Source: Erythrocercus mccallii
Taxonomy: Eukaryota > Chordata > Aves > Passeriformes > Dicruridae
Assembly (NCBI GenBank): GCA_013397435.1
Contig: VZRG01000300.1
Span: 372,171-436,170, forward strand
Reading direction: 5' to 3'
DNA length: 64,000 nucleotides
Of the stretch, positions 1 to 9,700 are shown one piece after another (the stretch's first letter is position 1; the number at the start of each line of letters is the position of its first letter). The notes under the pieces are model-generated. The model did not search any database. It saw only the letters and a program-made list of their open reading frames with translations, and was not told where the DNA came from. Both the position numbers and the translations under genes were made by a program.

Positions 1-1012
1 AAGATTAAGCAGGCTCAAGCTCGCTGACCACCTGCCTCTGGAATTAATTGTACACATTTCCATGGAGAGTGGTTTCCTAAAAGTCTCAAACCAGCCCAGA
101 ATCCACATTTACTTCTGTGAAGCTTTCTCAAAACACACTGCTCAGTCTCAAAATCAAGAGACAACCTTAAACTGAATACTGGTGTCACTTCTGATTAAAT
201 AAATCAAATATTATGCTCAGGTATGTTGAAAGCTGCTTGGGTTTTCACCTCCAGACCAGGAACTGTAGCATATAATGTAAAACTGAAATTCTGCCTGGAA
301 AACAAAGCGGTGCCTGAACTCAAGGTCTCTAGGAAAGTTAAACAGCTCAAGAGAGGAGACCAATATCATGGGTCATGTACTTTCTGACAGAAGACTGTAA
401 TATCAGAACCAAAATCCCTGTCAGAAGCAAGGTGCACCCGTGGCAAAGCTGTTCCAGGCTGGTTTGTTTTTTTTTTTTAGTATCTCTCTGTGTTATCACA
501 CTGCAGATGGAAAACATCTTGAGGACAAACCACGGGAATTTATTCACGTTCCTAGCAGAGTCCAGCAGAAGCCACACGTGCAGGGGGAAAGCTCCACGCC
601 AAACTCATGTTAAAGGCTAGGAAGGCTGAGAAACATTTTTTTCCCCCTCTTCCAGAATCGTACTAAGATTTGATCCCATCCAACGCCTCAAACCCGGGCA
701 ACGGCCTCCCCCTCACCCTCCCCACTCAGGGCCGACCCCCGCCTTCCCCCACACCTCAGGGCCGACTCCCGCCCCTTTCTCAGCCCCTCCCCGCTCCATT
801 ATCACCCCCTTTTCCCTCAGGCCCCTCCGCCAAGTCCCTCAGGATGACCTCCCCCCGTTTTCCCTCAGGCCCCCTTCCAGCGCCTCAGTTTCCCCTCACG
901 CCCGGCGAGGCTGAGACTGCGCAGCCCGGAGGCGACCTCGGGAGCTCCCCCGCCGCCGGGGGAAGGCCGACCCCCCTTCCCGCCCTCATGGCCCCCCGCC
1001 CCAGGCACTCAC
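1..1012 (-). other. INTS9: INTS9 intron 1, 5' part (minus strand)
   Basis: This stretch lies downstream of the INTS9 first coding segment on the minus strand and starts with a GTGAGT donor at 1007-1012. No second INTS9 exon is visible on the minus strand. Positions 1-660 are AT-rich with a short T run near 469-480. From about 660 the sequence becomes C-rich and joins the CpG island. The intron assignment depends on the INTS9 call. Confidence 0.7.
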
Positions 1013-1021
1013 CAGCTTCAT
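1013..1021 (-). CDS. INTS9: INTS9 first coding segment (three codons, MKL)
   Basis: INTS9 is a metallo-beta-lactamase/beta-CASP family subunit of the Integrator complex, partner of INTS11 in the nuclear cleavage module that processes snRNA and other RNA polymerase II transcripts. On the minus strand the sequence reads ATG AAG CTG and then immediately GTGAGTG, a strong splice donor. The coding part of this exon is therefore Met-Lys-Leu followed by a phase-0 intron. From memory, human INTS9 begins MKLYCLSGH, so the first three residues fit. INTS9 is also the head-to-head neighbour of HMBOX1 in human, and HMBOX1 lies on the opposite strand here. The 5'UTR should extend from 1022 into the CpG island, with transcription starting somewhere below about 1110. 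Three codons alone prove little; the call rests on the donor, the CpG island and the synteny. Confidence 0.75.
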
Positions 1022-1088
1022 CGCGTCCCCCGGTTCTATTTACCGGGACAATCCTGCCCCCCTTCCTGCCCACCCCACCGCGCCCCGG

Positions 1089-1110
1089 GGCATCACGGGC
1101 ATTGTAGTCC
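1089..1110 (-). promoter_or_regulatory. ZNF143/THAP11 (SBS) motif 1
   Basis: On the minus strand this reads GGACTACAATGCCCGTGATG, close to the SBS consensus ACTACAAYTCCCAGMATGC. The ACTACA core is present and the CCAG part is degenerate. It lies about 70-90 bases upstream of the INTS9 ATG, so it is probably close to the INTS9 start site. Confidence 0.65.
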
Positions 1111-1149
1111 CGCCGCCCCTCCGCCCTAGATAACGTCATGGCCGCCCGA

Positions 1150-1171
1150 GGCATGCCGGGAGTTGTAGTCC
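1150..1171 (-). promoter_or_regulatory. ZNF143/THAP11 (SBS) motif 2
   Basis: The minus strand reads GGACTACAACTCCCGGCATG, a near-perfect SBS site including the trailing GCATGCC. It is the best of the four matches and has the same orientation as motifs 1 and 3. Confidence 0.78.
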
Positions 1172-1218
1172 GCCCCGAGCTCAGCCCCACCGCCCCATTG
1201 GCGCGCCGTGCTCCCGCG

Positions 1219-1240
1219 GCACACTGGGAGTTGTAGTCTC
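1219..1240 (-). promoter_or_regulatory. ZNF143/THAP11 (SBS) motif 3
   Basis: The minus strand reads AGACTACAACTCCCAGTGTG, a near-consensus SBS site. It lies about 20 bases from the inverted CCAAT box at 1197-1201. Confidence 0.76.
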
Positions 1241-1276
1241 GACGCCGCGGGTCTCCCCGTCACCCTGGGGAGGGGG

Positions 1277-1296
1277 GAACTACAAGTCCCAGGGTC
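1277..1296 (+). promoter_or_regulatory. ZNF143/THAP11 (SBS) motif 4, opposite orientation
   Basis: The plus strand reads GAACTACAAGTCCCAGGGT. The ACTACA core is at 1279-1284 and is followed by a CCCAG-type extension. It points the other way from motifs 1-3, towards HMBOX1. Confidence 0.7.
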
Positions 1297-1325
1297 TCAC
1301 AGCTGCAGCAGGTGGGGGTTCGGAT

Positions 1326-1345
1326 GTTGATATCAACATGGCGCT
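1326..1345 (+). promoter_or_regulatory. 12-bp palindrome abutting a YY1-like ATGGCG
   Basis: GTTGATATCAAC at 1326-1337 is a perfect 12-base palindrome. It is followed directly by ATGGCGCTT, which resembles the core of the YY1 site common just downstream of CpG-island transcription starts. The site is 50-70 bases left of the gap. Function is inferred only from the motif. Confidence 0.4.
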
Positions 1346-1393
1346 TGTCAGACAGACAAAGACAGTCGGTCTGGTGTGATTGAGCCAAAAAAA

Positions 1394-1764
1394 NNNNNNN
1401 NNNNNNNNNNNNNNNNNNNNNNNNNNNNNNNNNNNNNNNNNNNNNNNNNNNNNNNNNNNNNNNNNNNNNNNNNNNNNNNNNNNNNNNNNNNNNNNNNNNN
1501 NNNNNNNNNNNNNNNNNNNNNNNNNNNNNNNNNNNNNNNNNNNNNNNNNNNNNNNNNNNNNNNNNNNNNNNNNNNNNNNNNNNNNNNNNNNNNNNNNNNN
1601 NNNNNNNNNNNNNNNNNNNNNNNNNNNNNNNNNNNNNNNNNNNNNNNNNNNNNNNNNNNNNNNNNNNNNNNNNNNNNNNNNNNNNNNNNNNNNNNNNNNN
1701 NNNNNNNNNNNNNNNNNNNNNNNNNNNNNNNNNNNNNNNNNNNNNNNNNNNNNNNNNNNNNNNN
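1394..1764. other. Assembly gap (371 N)
   Basis: A run of N inside the CpG island. Such GC-rich promoter segments are often lost from assemblies. The true length is unknown, and the non-coding first exon of HMBOX1 may lie partly or wholly inside. Confidence 1.
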
Positions 1765-2766
1765 GCGGGATGTGCGTGAGGGGGGCGGCCGCGGGCGGGT
1801 AGGGGTGGGCAGGGGCAGCCCCTCAGCAGAGTTGGAGCCGCGGCTTTGGGGGGCTCCGCGGGTGACCCCGGATCGGGGGAGGAGGAGGAGGAGGAAGGTG
1901 TCCCTGGGAGGCTGCAGCGGGAGGGCAGGGCACCTTTGGGGTTCGCTGTTCCTGCCATTTGTGTATTTATTCTGGTTTCCTCCCGTCTGCCCGGGTGTGG
2001 GGCACGGAGTGGCGGCCGCGGAGCTCCCTCAGCCTGGGTGGGTGCTGCGGTTTGAGGGTGTTCGGGTGTTGTTCGCCGCGGAGTTTTGGGGTGGGCTGGT
2101 GCGACCCCCGGCGCTCCCCTGTCCCGGGGACCCCCGGGGACGGCAGGGGAAGGAAGGAGGCTCCGACCTGCGGGGATGGAGCCAGGCACGGAGCCCCCTC
2201 GCTCTACCGGGGAGCTCTGCCCTGGCTGAGGCTGTATGAGGACTCCGGGGGCTCCTTTCCGGGAGCTTTGTGCCCGTGGAGGTTGGAGAACGGGGCTCAG
2301 GGGTGCCGCCGGCTGCCAGGGCTGCGAGATCTCTGGCAGCTCCCGAGGCTTCGGGAGGTTTTCGGGGAGGGCAAAGGCGTGAAACCCCCGAAGGGTGTCT
2401 GTTTGCTTGGAGAGTTTAACACGGGAACGGGTGGGGGAGGAGGAGGACCCGGAGGGAAGTCATTCCCCAAATGTGCGAGGAGAGCTTGGGTGGGGTGTCA
2501 GACGCTTGTTTGTTTTGTACTTCTTGGGAAGAGGTGGAGAACGGGGGTGGGGGGTAAATGCTTTTGTGGCCCGTGCCTGGGATGGTTTTGGGTCAGAACG
2601 GTTTGACCGCAGGAGCGGTCGGGGGAAGCGGCAGGCAATTCTACTGGAGTGTTTGCTTCAGTTTCGGGGTTAAAACAAAACAGGAGGCGAGTGTATTTAG
2701 GTGCAGAATACACACCCGAGCCAGACTCCGCCGAGTTCTTCGACTTCAGTTTTGTCTGATGGGTTC

Positions 2767-2823
2767 TTTTCCTTTTTTTTTTTCTTCCCCTTTTTTTTTC
2801 TTCTTTTTTTTTTTTTTTCCTAG
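2767..2823. repeat. Long T-rich polypyrimidine tract
   Basis: About 55 bases made almost only of T runs separated by C, ending in TTTCCTAG. It resembles a strong splice acceptor tract, but no good donor is seen shortly downstream. The complementary A/G strand gives a lysine-rich chance ORF. Confidence 0.85.
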
Positions 2824-5800
2824 TTGGTGGAGTGTCTCTTGGTATGTTTGCAGAGCACTTCTTCGGAAGCATTTTGTTCTTTGCGATAGGTCTGGAAAAG
2901 CCTTGGTTGGACGTGCTGTTTTTTCCCCACTTCTTTCGTGTTAGAGACAAAAAAAAATTTGCTCTTTTGGGGGGTGGGGAAGGAAGAGGAAATGAAGGTT
3001 TAAGCATGTTTGTGGAGTCGGGTCTGTCTCAATTTGTTCAAGTAACACTGGGAGTGTGGTTCCGTGGCTTTTAAGTACAAAACGTTTATGAACAAAAAGC
3101 CGAGGAGATTTCAACTTTGTAGGGAGGAAAGCGTTAAAGTGATGACCAGGGAACACGGATCTGGGAGACACTATCTATATCCTCCTGCTTCAAACTACTG
3201 GGGATGGAGGGAAGAAAAAGAGAAAACACTGGGGAAAATTATCCCTACAATTTGCATGAGTGATGCCATGCAAAATACTGGAGCGAGGAATTGGGCTCTG
3301 CAAACGATTTGTGGGCTGGAGAAAGCCTGAAGTGCCTGCTCGGGTCCCGTGATATGACTCGCTCATTTCTGCAGGGCTCATCAGGTACAGACTCTGCTTC
3401 CTTCCTGGGATGGTGCAGCTGGCATTTGATTTCCTCCATGGATGGGAGAGGAGGAGTCCTGTGCAGTTTTTTTTCCCCGAGATGATTGCATTTTCTTTGG
3501 CCTTGCTGTACCCTGCCTCATTAGTAGGAACTGCATCTATACTTATTTACCATTATACCGTGTCCCTTGGGAAGTGGGGTGTAGTTTGGAGTAGGTATAT
3601 ATGGATTTATCACTCCTAACAATTTTTTTCCTCCCGTCATGCTGAGACCAAATCTGTCAACAGCAGAGAACAAACTTAATTTATTTCTGTGTTTTGCATC
3701 TCTCTTTTTACCATTTCTCTTCCAAATTGCTAAGAAAATATCTCTGAGCTGGAGAGAGGGGAGAAGGAAGAAAAGGATGGAAAATGTTGTCTGTGTAGGG
3801 ATGCATTTGTTATCTGCATGTCTGGGGAGCACCGGGCTGGGGAAGAGCAGGGTTTGTTTCTGCATGTGAGAACTGGCGTTTGGGAATGTTCTTTTTCCTC
3901 CTTTATGTGAAGATTATTCTTTATCCCTGCAATGGCCACAACTTTTTCTGTCTGGTTGACAGAATTACCCGACGAGCCCGGGCAGGAGGCTGGGAACAAG
4001 GAACTTGTGTTTCACTCTGTGCTGCTTGTTCTTCCTCCCCTCGTTCCCTTAGCACCAGTGCAAGCACCAGAACAGGCATCAGCATTTTTACTCCTGTGTC
4101 ATCCCACTGTTCTGAGCAGGTCTAGACGACATTGTGGTATGCAGGCTGCCAGCTGGGTTACAGGAATGCTACCCTAGGTGGAAACGGCAGGATTTTTAAG
4201 GAGGGGTAAGGAAATCTGGGAGAAAATCCTGTGTGAATGAGGCCTGGTTATCTCTAGAACTGCTTCACTGAGCGGTGTCAAGCAACTCCCTGGGTTTATT
4301 GACTTTTCTGGACAACGTGCATCTCTCTAGCACTGTGATTCTGATAATTCCATGGAATCAGTAGCTGGTGTCAGTTGCAGGAAGCTTATTTTTAAGGCAG
4401 TTTCTGTGTGTATCTTACTGGTCTCTTACAAAGGGATATTAAAAGTTGATAGCTGTGCAGTGTTTTGCAAACTAAATTATTATGAAGTATTTACTTTATA
4501 GTGATAATCCATAGGTTCATGGGAGTGTTTGTTATGTTTTTTCATTGCTGCCTGCATTTGGGAAAAGAGTGGGGCTCTGACATTAATTTTTAAAACGAAC
4601 TGACTTTTTGAAATAAAATGCATTTTTATTAAGCATGACTGTCAGGAATTGTTCTGTCGTTAACTTTTGGGACTGCTCTTTTTGTGTTTTGTGTCAGTGG
4701 GGCAGGGGTGAAATTTGGGTCTTTGGGTGGAGAATTGGAGAATTAATGAAACTGAACCAGAAGAAAGGAGGAAGCTGTACTTGTTCCTTATACCAAGGGA
4801 TCTGGGAAGGTGTTTGGTTTGTATATGTTAGAAAACAAATGATTTTTCAGGAAACAACAGCACATTTTAATCTAAAGAAAGCAACTTATGCTTTACAGTG
4901 ATTTATGTGCAGAGCTTTTAAGGACATTACGGAATGACAGGCTACACTATTGGCATCTGTAGCAAATCTTTTTCATCTGCAAAGTTTTAGAATTTGAAAT
5001 CAAAATACTGTCAGCTTAAGAATCTTACTGCAAAAAACAGATGCTTTTGTGTCTCCTGTCGATAACTTCATGCAGCTTTGATTCTAAAGTCCCCGAAGTT
5101 GATTTCACGTTATGCTGATTTTAATGGAGCGGGGATTGGATTCTGCATACATGTTCTCGTGGGATTGAGCTTTAATTATACCTATGCTGATAATATGATC
5201 TTGCGGGTTATCAATGCAGTGAGACAAATACTGTGATTACAGCAGGATTTTTAGGACATAATGAGGAGAAATTGATATTTTTTGAGGGGGAGGTCGTCAG
5301 TCTAACTCATAACCCAAAAGCTGGTTTTATTTGTAGGATTAGCAATAAACTATATTTTAGCATTCTAATATTCCTGTATTGACTAAACCTCCCTCCTGAC
5401 TTGTATTAAATTGGGATTGCTGGGTAGCAAAGTGTACTAAGAGTTTGTATTTGAACACTCAGTCATGCAAACGGGTTGTGTGGTAGCTGTGAATGCAATT
5501 CCCAGGGTTAGTGCTAAAGATAAGTGTTTTGACAAATGCTTTTAATTTGGGGAACAATACAAGCAAGAATGACAGGATATGAAAAGAAAGTGCTATTTTT
5601 CGTCTCGCAGGTGGCAAACCAAGGTGTAGAGGGATCAGCTTGCCCAGGTTCCTACGGGGAGTCTGCAGCAGAACTTGCAATCAGTCTGTGATCTCAAGGG
5701 TTTGTCAAGGCTTTAATCAGTTTTTCTTCCTCCCCTCATTAATTGGCTAACTTTGACATTTTGAAAATAACATCTAGAGATTATTTCTCTTTTCTCCAGT

Positions 5801-6621
5801 TTCAAACTTTATCGCCTGAAGTTTTTTAGTTTTTTTTTTCATTTTCAGTCAAGCCTTGAAAACACAAGGAAAACACAAGGTTGGAAAACTTGATCTGAGC
5901 AGCACCTCCCTGACATATGATACTATCTCCAAACAGCCCCTGACAAGTGAACCCTCTCATTGAAATCATGTGAGGAATTTTATTACTCAACTCTGAAGAT
6001 CTTCTGGGGGAAAGGAGGTTGCAAACTATTAACTGTGTGGTATAAATGCTCTTATGTATTTGAGGCTGTCATGTGGTCCACAGCCAGAAGTAGAGAATCA
6101 GCTTTGTAGTCGCTGACCAACCAAAATTTTCATCTTGTCACTATGAGAAACACATTTATTTTTGTGTTGTGCCTGCAGATTTCAAGTGACTATATCCCTT
6201 TCTTTAAACATGCTCTTGGTTATATCCTTCCCCTCTCGACTGGGCGCTTACGCAGCGTTAGCCTGTGGTCATATGAGCACGTGGAGAAGCTTTTATTCTT
6301 GATAACCTTAAAAAGTCTGTTGGGTTTGGGCAGCTCCTGTTCTTTGCTGTTGCAGTTGGGTTTAGCAGAGGTTTGTTGTTGGTGCAGGCTCCCTGTGTGA
6401 CACTGCTGAGAGCAGGGCTCATGTCACAGTCCCAGAGCTGCTGCTGTGACAATTACAGCATCGTAAAGCCCAACCTAATCAGGGCTGATCGATTTATGGC
6501 CGTAGCTCCTGTGGTGGCTGGAGCAGCACAGCTCCAGTGGCTCCCACTGGATTGTTGGCTAAGCCACTGCTGTCCTTTGCTGTTCCATGTCAAAACAATA
6601 CTTTGTACCTCTTTGTAAATC

Positions 6622-6750
6622 TCTAGAAGTGCTTGACGAGGATATTGGTGTGTTACAAATGGAGAAACTGAGGCACAAGGGCTGAGTGACTCATGTAAGG
6701 TTGCGGACTGAGGCAGCAGCACTTCAACACAGGTGTCTCCTCTCCATCTG
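6622..6750 (-). repeat. MIR-like (CORE-SINE) relic
   Basis: The text TTACAAATGGAGAAACTGAG, followed by GCACAAGGGCTGAGTGACTC, a degenerate GGTT and CACAGGTGTC, follows the minus-strand order of MIR: count-of-blood-cells-like GAGGAAACTGAGGCACAGAG, then AAGT.ACTTG, then the tRNA-related end. Divergence is high, consistent with an ancient amniote insertion. Identified by eye from the remembered consensus. Confidence 0.65.
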
Positions 6751-9700
6751 TTGCACTTCCCATCTGTGATACACTGATATACGGTAACATTATGAGGAAT
6801 TTATTTGCTGGTCATCTGATATGCTCATTAATAGTATCAAAGTCCAGAGATTATTTTTTATGGTGATGGGAAGATTTCCCACTGACTTCTGTTGCTCGAT
6901 GATTCTCATCCTTACTTATTCAGTTATTTTTCTTGCTTTTAAATCCATTATATTCCACCTCCCATCAGGTCAAAAGCAAACTTTCTCCCAAGACTGTGAG
7001 GGATTCTCTTCTTTCTTGTACTGCTTTTCTTCTGCTTCATTTAATAGGATTTTTTTGGTGTTGGATTTGTGATCTCTCTCAGGAATGCACAAGTGTGTTT
7101 GTCACTTGTTTTACTTCATCCCCATGTTAATGCAGGCACCAGCAGGTTGAACAATTGCTGTTTTAATGTGCTTTATTAAGAATGAGAAGTAATAATCTGG
7201 TTATTCTCCCTGTCTGTGTGGAGGTTTCCCTTTCCCAGTTCTAAATCAAAGCTGCAGGCAGAATCTGAAGTTAAAGTCTGCTCTTAAAACAGGGAACTGC
7301 CATAGTGCTCCTGACAGAGTGAGCTCTGCTTTATCTTCCTGTGCAGCCAACCAGGAGCTGTGGAAGGTCAGTTCACTTTTTCCTACAGAATTCCACTCTG
7401 AACATTCACTTCATCGTCTCGTCTTGGTTTCAGTGCAATTACCAGCCTGAAACTCATTACCAAGCAGAGCCTTTCGAGCAGGTTGTACATGAATACACCT
7501 AAATCACTTCTGTAATACGGCTTGACAAAGATCCCACTTCGTGTGTGTGTCCATGGAATGCTGGCAGGTAGTGCTTCCAGTCTCCATTTGCCTAATGGGT
7601 GGAGTGTTGCTTCCAGGGAAGAGTTTCTTCCAGCCTGAGGAAACAGATTTTGACACCTGCCTCATGCACAGAAGTGGCATTTTTTTGTTCTCCATATGTA
7701 CAAGTTAAATTTTGAAGCTTTATTAAATTTACATGAATCCCATTCATTGCTGTGGTGGTAGATGAGATTTTTATGTTGGGTCAAGGAAGGAATTTACAAG
7801 CCAGGCATAAAAATTCTATTAATTATGTTTGGCTCTGCCCCCAGTTGAATCTTGCTTGTCCTGAGTTCCTGGTATCCGCCTTCTCCCGACTTCTGAACTT
7901 AATATTTAAGAAGCCTTCTTTTCTTTTCACTTCCTTAGAATTTTTTAAGTTCAGCAGCAGGATAACTATCACTGAAACAATAGTGTAGGCTACTCTTTCA
8001 GTGGCCTTGTGAACAGCCAGTTTTGTTCTTCTGATAAGCCCTTGCCCTATCAGTTGGGAAGTGCAGCCTATAGTCATTTCCTGCATTTCGAGCTGCCCGT
8101 TCCTTCTGAGCTCTGAGGCAAGCACTGAATCTGCTTTTTGTTCTTGCCGTGGCACTGTAATACTGATGGCAGCAGAAAGCAGTTAGTTAGTTCATCAAAT
8201 ACAAGCGCTGTTCCTGCTTGGATATTTATTCTGACCTTTACTTTGGACAGTTTCTCTGCCATGATCAGATTCTCTGATTACAATGTCAGCTTTCACCAGA
8301 AATCTCCTTGTGATTTAACTGGCAGCGTTTGGGGGTGTGCAGCAGCTCTGACATGGAAGTGGTGCTCAACTGTTGGAAAGTTCTTCCTGGCGATGAGATT
8401 TCCTTTCTAGGCTCTACCATCGGTTTTATTTTATGACCCAGGGCAAACTTTTTGGCTTGCCCGTGTTCCAGTGTGGAGTATGGAAATAATCCTTTCACAG
8501 CTGTTGAGATGCTTTTATGTTTAAGAGGTATTGAAGATTTTTGGCTAGGTTAATGGGTGCTGCTGCTCTTGGGAGTATAACCCTGGGTGTCAGAGGTGTA
8601 GTTACCCAGAACGAGAACTGGTTTTTAAAGCTCATACTGATTTTTCATGGCCCAGGTGGGAGGGGTAAGTAGCTGATCAGAGTTTACCCAACTAAATTGC
8701 ATTACATGTTGTTTCCAGACATCATAGCTGGTCATTGCCTGTTTGTATGTCATGGGAGCTCCATCTCTTTGGTGGAGCGGCGCTGTTGAGTGATAAGTCT
8801 GAAAAAGAGGGAACTTGCTGAACTTGAAACTTATTCCTCCCTCTTTAATTTCCTGGTCCACAGAAGTTGAGAGATGTTAACATATTGGAGATTCATAAAA
8901 TTTAAGGCGAGAACAGATAATTAAATTGCCTTCCCTGATATGTTTTATATGCTTTGTATCACAGGCCTTTAAATTTTAATCATTTACTCTGAAACTGAGA
9001 CCAGTAAATGATGTTTGGCTAAAAACAGTTTGAAAGCTTTCCAGCCCTGAGTGTCCATCACTGGTAATTTCAGGCTCATCACTTCTCTTGGTAGTTATAA
9101 GTGGCTGATTTCTAATTTGAATTAGTCTAAGTTGTGCCGCTGGTTCTTGTTAGGATTTTCCTGACAAGATTAGAGCCCTTTAGTATCCAGGACTTTCTTG
9201 CCATGAAGGTACTTACACTCTGTAATCAAGTTACTTGATAGATAAGGAAACAGAGTTGAGCTTTTAAGTCTCACTCTGAGGCATTTTCTCCAGCACTCAG
9301 ATCATCTGGTGATTCTTCATGGTCTCCATTTATTTTTAACATTGGGGAGACCAAAGAAGGTGCCTGTTCCAGCCTGTGCCTGGTCCATACCAAATTCCGA
9401 GGTGCCTTTAGCCCTTTTTGCTGCACAGCCATTGAAAGGATTCCCAGGAGCCCTTTTGCATAGGGAAATCCAGTTCATGAGCCTCGCTGCCCCAGACCTA
9501 ACATTCCTTACTCAAGTAAAGTCTGCCATTTAGTAGTTACAGTCTGCATTTTTTAGATTATAAATTAGCCTTTGTATTCTGATGGGTTATGCTTTCCTGA
9601 GCTAACTTAAGGCAGGTTTTCAGCCTCCTTTCTCCTGCTGTCCTTTCCTCCTAATAATGTCCTGTTGTGCTACAGTCCTGGTGTCACTCACAGATTTTTA

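Larger units (their letters stand above)
660..2420. promoter_or_regulatory. CpG island / bidirectional INTS9-HMBOX1 promoter
   Basis: The base composition changes sharply here from AT-rich intron to GC-rich sequence dense in CpG, flanking an N gap. The left side is C-rich and proline-coding in chance frames; the right side is G-rich, as expected for divergent transcription with strand skew. No convincing TATA box is seen. Four SBS-type motifs, an inverted CCAAT (ATTGG at 1197-1201) and a TAACGTCA half-CRE at 1131-1138 lie between the INTS9 start and the gap. This is the expected shared promoter of the head-to-head pair. Confidence 0.88.

Noticed and set aside
670..1107. 145-codon proline-rich frame
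   Set aside because: A product of the C-rich CpG island; it lies antisense to the INTS9 first exon and intron.
1959..2606. 215-codon Gly/Arg-rich frame
   Set aside because: Low stop density is due to the GC-rich CpG-island strand; no domain and no conserved motif is seen.
2498..3007. 169-codon lysine-rich minus-strand frame
   Set aside because: The lysine run is only the translated polypyrimidine tract at 2767-2823.
9205..9300. Possible MIR-like text (GATAAGGAAACAGAG)
   Set aside because: Only a short matching core; flanking order does not follow the SINE.
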